Source of the DNA: Cutibacterium equinum
GTDB lineage: Bacteria > Actinomycetota > Actinomycetes > Propionibacteriales > Propionibacteriaceae
Length of the DNA stretch: 64,000 bases
Reading direction: 5' to 3'
NCBI RefSeq assembly: GCF_028021195.1
Contig: NZ_CP115668.1
Span: 2,108,001 to 2,172,000, forward strand
Position numbers and translations under genes: made by a program. Positions within the stretch are counted from its first letter, which is position 1, and each line of letters begins with the position of its first letter. The notes beneath the pieces are model-generated. The model was given only the letters and a program-made list of their open reading frames with translations, was not told where the DNA came from and did no database searches. Shown piece by piece: positions 46,720 through 56,070 of this stretch.

Positions 46720-47346
46720 ATGACCAGTCAACAGCTCATCCTTGGTCTCATTGCCATCGCCATTCTCATAGTCCTCGCCATCCCCACCCTCATCGTCAAG
46801 ACTCGCAAGGAGCACAAGTCATCAAGCCCCACAGGGAGCGCAGGTGAGTCCAGGCCGGCAACAAGGGGGCAGCGATTCGGTGCCCTGCTCGTCGATGTGA
46901 TGTTCGTGTTCGCCCTCAACGGCATCGGGTGGGGCCTCTTCACGGGCGGCACCGCGCTGTACGAGCTCAGCGACATCACCCGCACGACCGCCATCGAGTC
47001 GGCCATACACCCGATCGGCACCGCACTTCTCCTGGCCATCAATATCGGTTATGTCATCGTCTCTGCGGCGGGACGCTTCGGCTTCTCGCCTGGAACCAAC
47101 GCCATGCATCTCGCGTGGGTTGACGCGGATGGGCGCCCGTCTGGACGAGTTCACACCCTCGTCATCGGTGCGGCCTTCATCCTCTCGGTCTTCGGCAAGA
47201 CATCAGTTGGCATGTTCGCGTCGATCGGCATCGTCATCCTGTTCCTTGAGGCCGTCTCGCTGCTATGGGACGAACGGGGCATCATCGCCAAGATCATGCA
47301 TCTCCATCTCGTCGACGCGAAGGCCACCACGGCACGCGCGCAGTGA
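46720..47346 (+). CDS. RDD family membrane protein
   Basis: 208 residues. ATG 46720 has GAGGAAGGA five bases upstream and is preferred over ATG 46702. A signal-anchor-like helix (ILGLIAIAILIVLAIPTLI), then the RDD domain with the Arg of RGQRFGALLVDVMFVFALN (R..D), a second helix region and a C-terminal KIMHLHLVD. The RDD family has ill-defined transport or envelope roles. The VanZ-RDD protein 380 bp further on has a similar RDD domain, suggesting an old duplication. Confidence 0.75.
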   Translation: MTSQQLILGLIAIAILIVLAIPTLIVKTRKEHKSSSPTGSAGESRPATRGQRFGALLVDVMFVFALNGIGWGLFTGGTALYELSDITRTTAIESAIHPIGTALLLAINIGYVIVSAAGRFGFSPGTNAMHLAWVDADGRPSGRVHTLVIGAAFILSVFGKTSVGMFASIGIVILFLEAVSLLWDERGIIAKIMHLHLVDAKATTARAQ

Positions 47347-47357
47347 CGCGGTGACGC

Positions 47358-47394
47358 AGCGATCGCCCGTCTCAGATTGAGACGGGCGATCGCT
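47358..47394. terminator. Hairpin between RDD and rpmJ genes
   Basis: Perfect 16-bp stem AGCGATCGCCCGTCTC, loop AGATT. It sits between two convergent genes, so it can serve both. It shares the CGATCGCCC word with the ppgK terminator. Confidence 0.8.
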
Positions 47395-47431
47395 CATTCC
47401 CGGCCGTCGCCGGGGCAGCCAGCGCGTGGGC

Positions 47432-47554
47432 TCAGCCCTGACGAGCCTTGAACCGTGGGTTCTTCTTGTTGATGACATAGACACGGCCACGGCGGCGTAC
47501 CACCTGGGAGCCGGGCTGGTTCTTGAGGGATCGCAGGGAGTTCCTGACCTTCAT
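47432..47554 (-). CDS. rpmJ: Ribosomal protein L36, zinc-free paralogue
   Basis: 40 residues, too short for most gene callers: [15 protein letters not shown] … [16 protein letters not shown], with AGGAGG six bases upstream. The zinc-ribbon cysteines and histidine of standard L36 are missing, so it is the C- form. In many actinobacteria the C- ribosomal paralogues replace the zinc-bearing ones under zinc starvation and are Zur-regulated (established for the group). A candidate Zur site lies at 47585. Confidence 0.88.
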   Translation of the reverse strand: MKVRNSLRSLKNQPGSQVVRRRGRVYVINKKNPRFKARQG

Positions 47555-47584
47555 GATCCTCCTGTTCGTCATAGTCTCACATAG

Positions 47585-47605
47585 TTGATAACGGTTCTCA
47601 TTATC
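47585..47605 (-). promoter_or_regulatory. Putative Zur operator
   Basis: TTGATAACGGTTCTCATTATC contains the inverted arms GATAA…TTATC, resembling actinobacterial Zur boxes (TGAAAATGATTTTCA-like, with TGATAATnATTATCA variants). It sits 31 bases upstream of the rpmJ start. A pattern match; the core is imperfect. Confidence 0.5.
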
Positions 47606-47724
47606 TTAGCGTCCTTGTCAAACAGCCCCACAACCCAAGTTCGACTTGGTTTTCGTTCCGCGGGAGGATGCTTGCCGATACCCTGCCCTGTCATATTGGC
47701 CTTAGCCCATCGCTGGAAGGACTC

Positions 47725-48819
47725 ATGCTCGCAAAGTCACTCATCTCGGTACTCATTGGCGCAGGCATCAGCGTCGTCGCATTCGTCCCCGTACTCATCC
47801 ACCAGTTCAGGCGCTTCGGCGCACCCTCTTTCGGACGAATGGTGCTGATCTTCACCAATTTCGTGTACGTCAGCGCGCTCATCGCCTACACGATCTTCCC
47901 GGTGCCCCCACTGTCCGATGAATACTGCGCAGCCCATCCGCGTCGCTTCATCCTCGATCCCACAGAGTACTTCCGCGACATGGCCCACCAGCTCGCCGGC
48001 GAACCCATCACGCAGGTGCTCACCAGCCCGCCAATGCTGCAAATGGTGCTCAACATCGCCCTTTTCGTTCCACTGGGCTTTTTTGCCGTCCGATTGCTCC
48101 GGATGCGCCCCTGGGCCGCGATGCTGTTCAGCCTCGGAACCTCCCTAGGCATCGAGCTCACCCAGTACACCGGAAACTGGTTCCTATCCAACTGCCAATA
48201 CCGCGTCGCTGACATCAACGACCTCATCACCAACACCCTCGGTGGCGTCCTCGGCGTCCTCGCCACGACGTTTGCCCCGCACTTCTCGCAGGCCCCAGAA
48301 ACGATGGAGAAGCAGGCCGACGAGCCGCGCGCAGTCACGAAGGGACGACGGTTCCTCGCCCTCCTCATTGACGTCTGGTGGGTTATTCTCATCGACATCG
48401 CAGCCATGGGCGTCACAGCCGCGATCGTGATGGTCATCCTCTACCACAACCCTCAGAACAAGGCTGCCGCCGAACATGCCCTGACGACCTACGGGACATC
48501 GCTTCTCGTGGCTTTCAACCTCGTCTACGTCATCATTGCCATGACTGGACGCCTCGGCGTCTCTCCGGGGATGGGGACAGCCCACCTGGCCTGGACCACG
48601 TCCCGCGGGGTGCCCGCAGGCCGACGTCACAGCCTCGTCATCGGTGTGGCCTTCATGTGCTCCCAGCTCGCCAACACCAGATTCAGCATCCTGGCGACTA
48701 TCGGAACAACCGTCCTGGTCGTCGAGGCCATCTCGGTGTTGTTTACCGCGCGTGGCCTGATCGGAAAGATCATGAGACTCAACCTCGTCGACGCCCGAAC
48801 CATCGAGGAACGTCCATAA
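47725..48819 (+). CDS. VanZ-like and RDD two-domain membrane protein
   Basis: 364 residues. ATG 47725 is preceded by GGAAGGA, so the longer frame from 47668 is rejected. The N-terminal half is VanZ-like: IFTNFVYVSALIAYTIFPVP, NIALFVPLGFFAVRLLRM, SLGIELTQ and ADINDLITNTLGGVLG, the typical VanZ motifs. The C-terminal half is an RDD domain (KGRRFLALLIDVWWVILIDI … KIMRLNLVDA). VanZ relatives affect lipid flip or glycopeptide/lipopeptide response; the role here is unknown. Fusion with RDD is recurrent in Actinobacteria as far as I recall. Confidence 0.8.
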   Translation: MLAKSLISVLIGAGISVVAFVPVLIHQFRRFGAPSFGRMVLIFTNFVYVSALIAYTIFPVPPLSDEYCAAHPRRFILDPTEYFRDMAHQLAGEPITQVLTSPPMLQMVLNIALFVPLGFFAVRLLRMRPWAAMLFSLGTSLGIELTQYTGNWFLSNCQYRVADINDLITNTLGGVLGVLATTFAPHFSQAPETMEKQADEPRAVTKGRRFLALLIDVWWVILIDIAAMGVTAAIVMVILYHNPQNKAAAEHALTTYGTSLLVAFNLVYVIIAMTGRLGVSPGMGTAHLAWTTSRGVPAGRRHSLVIGVAFMCSQLANTRFSILATIGTTVLVVEAISVLFTARGLIGKIMRLNLVDARTIEERP

Positions 48820-48823
48820 TTGT

Positions 48824-48861
48824 CACGAGTGCCGCAGACATCCACGTCTGCGGCACTCGTG
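48824..48861. terminator. Bidirectional terminator hairpin
   Basis: Perfect 16-bp stem CACGAGTGCCGCAGAC, loop ATCCAC, in the 52-bp gap between the converging VanZ-RDD and arcC genes. Confidence 0.85.
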
Positions 48862-48871
48862 CGTGAACTGA

Positions 48872-49804
48872 TCAGTGAAGCTCGACGTCTCCAGATGAGT
48901 CGGAGACGATCGCCGTCCCGCAGGTACCATCAACCAGACCGCGAATATCCTCGAGGGAACCGATCACAGCACGCTTTCCGGTCGCCAGGGCGAAGTTACA
49001 GGCTGCCCGCACCTTCGGCCCCATCGACCCCGCCGCAAACCTCGCATTCAGGGCGTCCTCGGCACGCATCTCCTTGATGAACGTCTGATCGGGGGTACCC
49101 CAGTTCTCATAGACGCCGTCAACGTCGGTGGCGATGACGAGCAGATCAGCCCCGGCTCTCACCGCCAACTCCGCCGATGCCAAGTCCTTGTCGATGACAG
49201 CTTCGACACCATGAAGGTTGCCCTCCTCGTCGAAGACACACGGAATGCCCCCGCCGCCCGCACACACGACCAGGACGCCGGAATCGACCAGTTGACGGAT
49301 GGCTTTCTGCTCGACGATGTTGCGCGGCTGGGGGGATGCCACCACTCGGCGGTAGTACTCGCCGTCGGCAGCGATGGACCACCCCTTCTCGGCTGCCAAC
49401 TTTTCGGCAGTCTCCTTGTCGTAGACCGGACCGATCGGTTTGGTGGGGTTGTCGAAGGCAGGATCATCGGCGTCGACGACCGTCATCGTGATCATGGTGA
49501 CGATCTGCTGCTCCTTGGGCATGACATTGCCGAGCTCCTGCTCGATCATGTAACCGATCATGGCTTGGGACTCGGCGCCCAGCACGTCCAACGGATAGAT
49601 GCCGACTTCCTGGTAGGCCGTCGACTGCAAGGCCAGCAGCCCCACCTGGGGGCCGTTGCCGTGAGCCACGACGACCTCATGATCGACGGCGACCTCCTTG
49701 ATCCGCTCAGCCGCAATCCTCACATTGGCGCGCTGATTGTCTGCCGTCATGGGTTGACCACGTCGCAGCAGAGCATTGCCGCCCAATGCGACCAAGATTC
49801 TCAT
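48872..49804 (-). CDS. arcC: Carbamate kinase
   Basis: 310 residues from ATG 49804 (GGAGGAAG upstream). [43 protein letters not shown] and the ATP-site region [20 protein letters not shown] are all characteristic. It makes ATP from carbamoyl phosphate in the arginine deiminase pathway, or works in reverse. It follows arcB with a 23-bp gap, as in arc operons. Confidence 0.92.
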   Translation of the reverse strand: MRILVALGGNALLRRGQPMTADNQRANVRIAAERIKEVAVDHEVVVAHGNGPQVGLLALQSTAYQEVGIYPLDVLGAESQAMIGYMIEQELGNVMPKEQQIVTMITMTVVDADDPAFDNPTKPIGPVYDKETAEKLAAEKGWSIAADGEYYRRVVASPQPRNIVEQKAIRQLVDSGVLVVCAGGGGIPCVFDEEGNLHGVEAVIDKDLASAELAVRAGADLLVIATDVDGVYENWGTPDQTFIKEMRAEDALNARFAAGSMGPKVRAACNFALATGKRAVIGSLEDIRGLVDGTCGTAIVSDSSGDVELH

Positions 49805-49827
49805 GGGTTCTTCCTCCCGTCCCACCG

Positions 49828-50832
49828 TCAAGCCAGGGAGGCGACCATGACCGCTTTGATGGTGTGCATGCGGTTCTCCGCCTGGTCAAAGGCGATGCAC
49901 GCCGGGGACTCGAAGACCGACTCGGTGACCTCGATGCCATTGGTTAGCTGCGGGTAGGTTTCGGCGATCTCGGCGCCCACCGTCGTCTCGGCGTTGTGGA
50001 AGGCAGGCAGGCAGTGCATGACCTTGACACGCGGATTGTTGGCAGCCTTGACCAGATCATCGTTGATCTGGAACGGCATGAGGGTGTCGATCCGCTCGCC
50101 CCAACTCTCCACAGGCTCACCCATCGACACCCACACATCCGTGTGAATGAAGTCGACGTCACGGACGGCTTCCTCGGCCGACGCCGTGACAAGCACCTTG
50201 CCACCCGATTCCTTGGCCCACGCCTGGCACTGCTCGACGAGTTCAGCCTCGGGCTGCAGACCCTCCGGGGCTCCAATCCTGACGTCCATACCGAGCTTGG
50301 CACCCAGCAGCAGGAGGGAACGGCCCATGTTGTTTCGACCGTCGCCGACGTAGGCGAACGTGATCTCGTGGAAGGGCTTGTGAGCGTGCTCCTGCATGGT
50401 CAGGGCGTCGGCGAGCATCTGAGTGGGGTGAAACTCGTCGGTCAGACCATTGAACACCGGGACTCCAGCGTATTCGGCCAACTCCTCGACGACGGATTGA
50501 TGGAACCCGCGATATTCGATGGCGTCATACATGCGTCCCAGCACCCGGGCGGTGTCCTTCATGGACTCCTTGTGACCGATGTGGGATCCACTCGGACCCA
50601 AATACGTCACGTGTGCGCCCTGATCATGGGCCGCTACTTCGAAGGCGCACCGGGTGCGGGTCGACGATTTCTCGAAGATGAGGGCGATGTTCTTCCCCTC
50701 GAGCATGGGCTGCTCGGTCCCGCAATACTTGGCCTGCTTGAGCTGGGCAGCGAGCCGGACGAGGAACTCGATCTCCTCGGTGCTGTGATGTGCCAGCGAC
50801 AACAGATGACGATTCTTCAAATTGAATGCCAT
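49828..50832 (-). CDS. arcB: Ornithine carbamoyltransferase, catabolic type
   Basis: 334 residues from ATG 50832, GGGAAAGGA eight bases upstream. Motifs: the carbamoyl-phosphate site [10 protein letters not shown], the ornithine site [13 protein letters not shown], and HCLPAFHN with the catalytic Cys. It converts citrulline plus phosphate to ornithine and carbamoyl phosphate. Pairing with arcC points to the catabolic arginine deiminase pathway (though argF-like in fold). arcA and arcD are not present upstream; arginine deiminase would have to be elsewhere or lost. Confidence 0.92.
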   Translation of the reverse strand: MAFNLKNRHLLSLAHHSTEEIEFLVRLAAQLKQAKYCGTEQPMLEGKNIALIFEKSSTRTRCAFEVAAHDQGAHVTYLGPSGSHIGHKESMKDTARVLGRMYDAIEYRGFHQSVVEELAEYAGVPVFNGLTDEFHPTQMLADALTMQEHAHKPFHEITFAYVGDGRNNMGRSLLLLGAKLGMDVRIGAPEGLQPEAELVEQCQAWAKESGGKVLVTASAEEAVRDVDFIHTDVWVSMGEPVESWGERIDTLMPFQINDDLVKAANNPRVKVMHCLPAFHNAETTVGAEIAETYPQLTNGIEVTESVFESPACIAFDQAENRMHTIKAVMVASLA

Positions 50833-51018
50833 GACGTTCATCCTTTCCCACATGTGCCTGAGTGGTCATTCACCCAGGCAACGACATGACGATGCGCAAG
50901 ATGGGCGACGTTACCCATCGCATCACGGACACAACCAGCCTAACAGCCGCGACCGTGTCCGATCATCGGTGGGGACTAACCGACTCGACGCGTGCGCACC
51001 ACCGTCGGAGTGCCATGA

Positions 51019-51348
51019 TCACATTCGGTCGGGAGCGTCAATACCCAACAAGTCCAGACCGCGAGCGTGGGCGTACTGCAGGTAAGGGCCGGTGTCGCCA
51101 GTGGTCTGCACCATACGCTCGGCGTCGGACACGTAGTCCTTCTGCAAACCATTCGACAGGTCGGCGTACTTGATGGCAGCCAGGGCAATATTCGGCGCAG
51201 TGTGGGTCTCAGCCCCTTCCAGCAGGCTCGCCGAGGTGACCGTGAGCTGGCGATAATCTTCACCGCATGGTGCTGGCCAAGTGTGAAGGCATCTGGGGTT
51301 ACACCGCCTGTGTATCTGCTGGCATGCGCGCAAAGATCGAGTAAGCAC
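51019..51348 (-). pseudogene. Arginyl-tRNA synthetase fragment
   Basis: About 85 residues from the catalytic/anticodon-domain junction of ArgRS: APNIALAAIKYADLSNGLQK, DYVSDAERMVQTTGDTGPYL and QYAHAR. The remaining 450 or so residues are missing, and the flanking residues are unrelated. The complete argS must be elsewhere. Confidence 0.75.
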
Positions 51349-51486
51349 ACCATCTCGCCATCAAAGTCCACCGAGAAGATCGACGGCGTCGTGGCCACCA
51401 TCATGGCCGTCGACCGCGCCATCCGACGAACAGGCGACCACCACACCAGCAGCGTCTGCGGCCAGTTCGGACTACTGGTGCTCTGA
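51330..51486 (+). pseudogene. Possible phage terminase large-subunit C-terminal fragment
   Basis: The plus strand reads …KSTEKIDGVVATIMAVDRAI … SSVCGQFGLLVL* in one frame. KIDGVVATIMALDRA and a terminal RGLLVL-like tail recall phage terminase large-subunit C termini. No other phage gene is nearby. Tentative. Confidence 0.4.
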
Positions 51487-51915
51487 GCAGACACGCTGCT
51501 TGCGACCGAAGTACAAGTCAGCATCTGACTTTGATGCATTCTGCAGAATTTCATTTTCCGTGAAGCGGATCATTCTGTCCCCGAACTTACATTCTAAGTG
51601 GAGATGCCAGACAACTGCATTATGATTTGGAGCTTCACCGGCGATTGAATGGGTAGGGAAATTGTTGAGCAGCATTTCTACAAGACCCGTACCGATACCT
51701 TGCCGCTGGCGTGTCAACTCCACATTCGACAGCACGAAGCTGTCATCTCGGAGTTTCATCCATACCATACCGAGGGACCGCCCAGCACCATCACAGAGGG
51801 AGAGTACGGCTCGCGGCGCTGGCAGACGATCACCGTCAATCGGCGTCAGACGGACGTTTGACCTGCACAGGACGCGGACACCTCTGGAGGTTGTGTATTC
51901 GCCAATGACGACCAT
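51472..51915 (-). CDS. GNAT-like acetyltransferase
   Basis: 147 residues. RQRQGIGTGLVEMLLNNF matches the GNAT acetyl-CoA motif (R/QxxGxG/A). The N-terminal strand region (LSLCDGAGRSLGMVWMKL) fits the fold. The N-terminal part is less typical. Base composition is lower in GC than the core chromosome, consistent with acquired DNA. Substrate unknown. Confidence 0.5.
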   Translation of the reverse strand: MVVIGEYTTSRGVRVLCRSNVRLTPIDGDRLPAPRAVLSLCDGAGRSLGMVWMKLRDDSFVLSNVELTRQRQGIGTGLVEMLLNNFPTHSIAGEAPNHNAVVWHLHLECKFGDRMIRFTENEILQNASKSDADLYFGRKQRVCSEHQ

Positions 51916-52025
51916 TGATCTTCTCTCGTTCTCGTTTGACTCAATCTTCCCACCGATAGGAGCGCGAATGGTATTGAATCGCCCCGGGATATCCCGAGAC
52001 TCTGAACTTTGGAAAGGTCGGAGTT

Positions 52026-52110
52026 ATGTCAGTCAACACGAACAAGCGCTACCCCGCTGAGTTGAGGACCCGGGCGGTGCGGATGTATCCCGAGATCCGA
52101 CCGAAACTGG
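52026..52110 (+). pseudogene. IS3-type orfA N-terminal remnant
   Basis: MSVNTNKRYPAELRTRAVRM is the start of an IS3-family OrfA; homology ends after about 28 residues and the frame runs on into unrelated sequence. A transposition scar at the left edge of the toxin/immunity array. Confidence 0.6.
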
Positions 52111-52260
52111 AGCAGCCCTACTACGCTGTCCACACCCCGCCCAGAAGGAGCTGGAACTGTCACACCACTGAGTTCCCGGACTCACCGGGGCAATTCAAGA
52201 TACTTCTTGAGTGTCGGCTGGGCCTCACACAACCCCTAGTCTGCGTCATGAACGGCAACT

Positions 52261-52300
52261 GGTGTTCTTCGGCCCTGGTTCCGGGATGCGGGTGCTTCGG
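52261..52300 (+). repeat. Short inverted copy of an immunity-gene segment
   Basis: This 40-bp stretch (GGTGTTCTTCGGCCCTGGTT onward, coding VFFGPGSGMRVL) is almost identical, in opposite orientation, to part of the immunity gene at 59471-59510 (VFFDPGSGMRVL). It shows rearrangement within the array. Confidence 0.7.
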
Positions 52301-52364
52301 TAGAGGAATCTTGCGGTCCGACCTGGCTAGCGGACGCCTTCCTCATACCCGTGCACCAGCGTGA

Positions 52365-52694
52365 ACTCGGGGTCCCTCACATGCTGCGCCCAGCGCGCAG
52401 AGCCTCTTGTTCGCTACGCCCTACCTGCCAAGCCGGATTGACCACCGATTCACCCAATTGGCACCGCTTTGCCCTTCGACAGGGATCCCAACACTGTGAT
52501 CAACGTCTTGAGAGGCAATGCCCAGCGTAGCCGCCGAGAGCCCCTCGTGAGACAGCAGCCATGCGCTGGCGATAGCTTCATGGTAGTTGTCACGCCTGCG
52601 ACACCATCCAGCAGGCGCGCCGGCAGCTCGCCGTCGAGCCCGGCCACGACCCAAAGTCCGGGCTACTGCCCACAGACGCGTCTCGCAGGAGCGG
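52365..52694. other. Decayed accessory DNA
   Basis: About 330 bp with short broken frames (for example minus-strand RRDNYHEAIASAWLLSHEGL) that I do not recognise. Probably a degenerate cassette at the left end of the toxin/immunity array. Confidence 0.4.
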
Positions 52695-53465
52695 TCACAA
52701 CTGCTGCAGCGGTGGTGGCACGAACAGCTCACGGGTGCGAGAAGCCGCCACCCAGGTCCCCTCCACAGCCATGGAGCCGTCCCGCACGAAAACTTCCACT
52801 GCCGCCAGCGCCTCTGCCTCATCGCAGAACCACGCCATCGGGAAGAAGAATGACTCCCCTGCCAGTTTCATCGAGACCGCAGTGGGATCATCCGGATCAG
52901 CTCCCACTCGCACCATCAGGTGCTCCTGCAGCGTCCGGCCCTTACCAGCCGTATGCATGACCACCCACCCGTGCGAAGTATCCCTCAGCACACGCAACTC
53001 ACTGCCGTCGCGGCGAAACACCCCCATCAACGACCCCGGCTCCCCAAGAGCGGAAAGCAAGGGCGCCGCAGTCACATCCTCAACCGCTACGCGCTCCCGC
53101 TCGGACACCACCACCGTGCCCAAACTCCCCGGCTCGAGCCTACCCCGCAGCCCCCACAACCTCTGGATCACCGTTCCTCCTCCAACGCCGCACAACAACG
53201 ACAGTGCCCTGACAACGATCCACGCCGAAGACTGCTCCCTGGGCAAGATCAGCAGCCCCACCACAGCCGCCACAGCAGCAACGCCACCCCACCAGCCTGG
53301 CAACAAACCCACAACAATCCCTGCCACGATCCCCACCAGCACCATCGCCAGCGACCAAGCAACAGGCAGCCACACACACGCCACAACCAAGGCTGCTACC
53401 CCACAGCCCACTGACCACCACAAACGCGACCGCTGTGCCGCCGGCCACCTCACCGACCCGCTCAT
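52695..53465 (-). CDS. Membrane-anchored putative immunity protein
   Basis: 256 residues. Two or three N-terminal hydrophobic helices (VACVWLPVAWSLAMVLVGIV, GGVAAVAAVVGLLIL), then a soluble C-terminal domain with LSALGEPGSLMGVFRRDGSE and GTWVAASRTREL. The ATG at 53465 shares its A with the stop of the upstream toxin-like remnant (TGATG), the usual arrangement of toxin and immunity genes. No known immunity family is recognised; membrane location would suit protection against a membrane-acting toxin. Confidence 0.55.
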   Translation of the reverse strand: MSGSVRWPAAQRSRLWWSVGCGVAALVVACVWLPVAWSLAMVLVGIVAGIVVGLLPGWWGGVAAVAAVVGLLILPREQSSAWIVVRALSLLCGVGGGTVIQRLWGLRGRLEPGSLGTVVVSERERVAVEDVTAAPLLSALGEPGSLMGVFRRDGSELRVLRDTSHGWVVMHTAGKGRTLQEHLMVRVGADPDDPTAVSMKLAGESFFFPMAWFCDEAEALAAVEVFVRDGSMAVEGTWVAASRTRELFVPPPLQQL

Positions 53466-54085
53466 CACGTCAGCACCGGAAGAAGCGTAGTAATGCCCCC
53501 GATACCCGCTGAGCCGATCACACTCTTCGCGTTGGGTCCGAAAGACTTCAGCCGCGTGCCGAAGTACGAGTACTGACTGAGCGTCGTTGTGCCCGGCGAG
53601 GTGGGAACAGTATGCCCCAACAACGCCGTCCAGCCAGCGCCAACGAGAGTGGACTTCCCAGCAGACTTCCAGTCGATGTCCTGCCCTGGATCCGCAATCA
53701 ATTGTGCTACCAAATCCCCTCCGCCTGCACCCGCCGCACTCAACGCAACCGTGGACCCTACTGCAAGACGCCCGGCAGCTTAGCCGGTCAGTGCCTTGGC
53801 GATGGTGCCACCTTCAGGACCAGCCACTCCGGAAATACCGCCGGCAACGAACCCACCAGCGAAAAAACCAACATAACCGCGCACCGTCGCCGGCCCATCA
53901 TGGCCTAGGCCATATGCAAGCGTACTCGCTCCGCCACGAACGGCCCCATTCACCAGGGAACTCGCGGCAACCGCCCACACACCGTTAGTCGAAGCAGCCC
54001 GAACGGCACCAAGTTCCGCACCGCCGATCCCGCCTAGCGCAACACTGACGCCGACCTGTACCCAATCCACACCGCCTGCAGCCAC
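53465..54085 (-). pseudogene. Polymorphic toxin C-terminal remnant with in-frame stop
   Basis: One frame interrupted by TAA at 53780-53782. The part before it is glycine/alanine-rich (VGVSVALGGIGGAELGAV, VRGYVGFFAGGFVAGGISG); the part after ends KSVIGSAGIGGITTLLPVLT. Glycine-rich hydrophobic pre-toxin segments of this sort precede toxin tips in RHS-like and WXG-linked toxins, or insert in membranes. The 5' end is lost at a transposase scar. Confidence 0.5.
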
Positions 54086-54104
54086 CCTCTGATAGATCGT
54101 GTCG

Positions 54105-54180
54105 CCGGCCCGTTAGCGGTCGGCCCATCGTTTGACAGTGGGCCACGAGACCTGGACCCTCGTGGCGATCCTCCTGGCTA
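54105..54180 (-). pseudogene. Transposase HTH remnant (IS481-like)
   Basis: The minus strand reads LARRIATRVQVSWPTVKRWADR, the N-terminal HTH of an IS481-like transposase, followed at once by toxin sequence. Cut on both sides. It truncates the immunity gene to its right. Confidence 0.6.
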
Positions 54181-54977
54181 AAAACGTCCCCATTCCCGTT
54201 TATAGAAGGTGCCATCAATATCGGGGTCAAGCACTGCGTTCCGCCAGAAATCGCTAGTAAAATCACATATCCATCGCCCTCTGCCAGAACAGCATCACGC
54301 TCCTCAAGCGAGGTCAAGTGCTTCGGGTTGGGGACTAGCGTGACCTCCAATGACGACTCCCGAACCAATAAAATATCGTCGAACGTCAACACTAGCACAG
54401 GGCACTGACTCAACAACGGTAAGCCATCGGCCCAGAACACCCATACCAATCCATTTGGACGCAACTGCGAACGAACCTGCCCCAAATCCCGGGCCGGACA
54501 CTTCCATGCACGAAATGCGCTATACCCATAGTGAGAAACCTCGATCACTACAACATCAACATCGACAAGGATTTCCTCTCGAGAATTCCAGAAGTTATCG
54601 TCGGCCTCCTCTGTAATGAAATGAAGATCCTCGTCTTCTCGAGATACCTGTGGCCACACGTCAAAGCCCATACACGCTGGCCCGTCCAACTCCAACCTGA
54701 GTTCGCGGGGACCGGCATCGCACAGCATGATCGCCCCACACGAATCGTGGTCTGCACGGATCCACCACCCATCACCGACAAGAGTGCAACCCCATTCGTA
54801 GTGGCGCAGGCCCTCCACATACCACCGGATCGCCTCGTGTGACTCCATCTGCCGGCCAGTCCACAACGTAGGCTCATCGTCAGGAACCTCCGGAAACCAG
54901 CGCAAGTCCGACACACGCAAGCTCTTCTGGTCCAATTTGTCGGCCACATAGTTCAAGAACGACGCCACACCATCCAA
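54180..54977 (-). pseudogene. Putative immunity protein, C terminus cut
   Basis: About 265 residues of a soluble acidic protein, beginning LDGVASFLNYVADKLDQ with TTG 54977 or a nearby GTG as start. Repeated aromatic/acidic stretches (GRQMESHEAIRWYVEGLRHY, REEILVDVDVVVIEV) are not assigned to a family. Its reading frame runs on into the transposase remnant at 54180, so the native end is lost. Placed directly behind a decayed toxin tip, it fits an immunity gene. Confidence 0.5.
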
Positions 54978-55019
54978 GTACTCCTCAAAGTTCGGATCAT
55001 CCTCGATATCGCCCTTATC

Positions 55020-55375
55020 CTAATCACGCTTCAGATAAAACTGAATTTCCGTACCAATAAGTTCACTGCCCGTCGCTTCCGCACCCTTTCCAGCGACACA
55101 GTCTTCCCTTTTTTAAAATTCACACTATAGGTACCCATGCGTTTCCCATGCATCAGATCTTCCACCGATGCAGTCCCTCGAATAGCCCTTGACCATGACG
55201 GGTGTTATCGATCGAGATCGCGGTCGGCATCCTCTTCGGCTTCGGATGCTCAAATACAGCCTCCCCATGCGAGACAACTCCACGAACCTTCTTAGAACCA
55301 AGTTCCCCCGCTTACGAACTCTTACCCACCAACGCGATGGCCATACCAGAACCAAGACCCTCTGCTAAAAACCGT
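55020..55375 (-). pseudogene. Decayed toxin tip
   Basis: Pieces in several frames read GSKKVRGVVSHGEAVFEH, TAISIDNTRHGQGLFEGLHR, HGKRMGTYSVNFKKG and TGSELIGTEIQFYLKRD* (stop 55020-55022). Stops and frameshifts break it (for example TAA near 55310). The last piece ends just ahead of the immunity gene, as expected for a toxin C terminus. Confidence 0.5.
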
Positions 55376-55377
55376 GG

Positions 55378-55926
55378 CTATGCCTTTTTGCCGCGCTTGC
55401 CCTCAGCAGCACGATAGTTCGCGACCCCCTCACCAAGCGCAATCTCGCCAGCCAACGACCTCTGCACAGCATCAGCACCCACCCGCACCGACGCCACCGG
55501 CGTCCCATCAAAATACGTCACCCGCCCCGGCGTCACCGCCCGCAAAGCCTTCGCCACCTCATTAAAAAACCGAGTCATCGACTCAAGTTCCGGATCCCAC
55601 ACCGCCGACACCTGATCAGGCTGCACCGCGCCATCAGGCCATCGAGCCAACTTGACCCATGCAATGGTCCCACCTTCTGGCTCATCCGGGTCCTTCGGGC
55701 TTGTCCGCGTAGCCAACCCCGGATCCACCTCCGGAGACCACAACACCAACATCGGCCCGGCGATCTGTGATGGCGAATCAACGATCGCCTCCGCAGGCAG
55801 CGGCAACGCGAGCAAGTCGCGATCAAGCAACTTCGTGCCCGGCACACGCGAACGCACCTCCTCCCACGCCCGCCCCCGATCCACATCAGTAAGAAACAAC
55901 CGCAACCGCCGCGTCCGCGTACCCAT
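55378..55926 (-). CDS. Putative immunity protein, paralogue A
   Basis: 182 residues, MGTRTRRLRLFLTDVDRGRA at the start, mostly alpha/beta, with conserved blocks PLPAEAIVDSPSQIAGPMLV and EVAKALRAVTPGRVTYFDG. The paralogue at 57777-58328 matches it at well over four residues in five, with differences clustered in short surface-like stretches. No family recognised. Position between toxin-tip remnants suggests immunity. The C-terminal Lys-rich tail is short. Confidence 0.6.
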   Translation of the reverse strand: MGTRTRRLRLFLTDVDRGRAWEEVRSRVPGTKLLDRDLLALPLPAEAIVDSPSQIAGPMLVLWSPEVDPGLATRTSPKDPDEPEGGTIAWVKLARWPDGAVQPDQVSAVWDPELESMTRFFNEVAKALRAVTPGRVTYFDGTPVASVRVGADAVQRSLAGEIALGEGVANYRAAEGKRGKKA

Positions 55927-55961
55927 CCCTCAAACCTCTCTTCCACCTATTTCCGCCCCCT

Positions 55962-56070
55962 AGGCTTATTGATAGCAATCACCGTCGCATTGCCGCCTGG
56001 CCCCGGAAGATCGTTGGCCGGTCGATCACCGGCTCCAACTCAGCGCTCCGCAGCAAACACCCAGTGACAC
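55962..56070 (-). pseudogene. Toxin-tip remnant
   Basis: Minus-strand text HWVFAAER … PGPGGNATVIAINKPRGRK* recalls the tail of a REase-5-like tip (compare HWIFAEEE in the orphan tip at 56672), with a stop in between. Degenerate. Confidence 0.35.
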
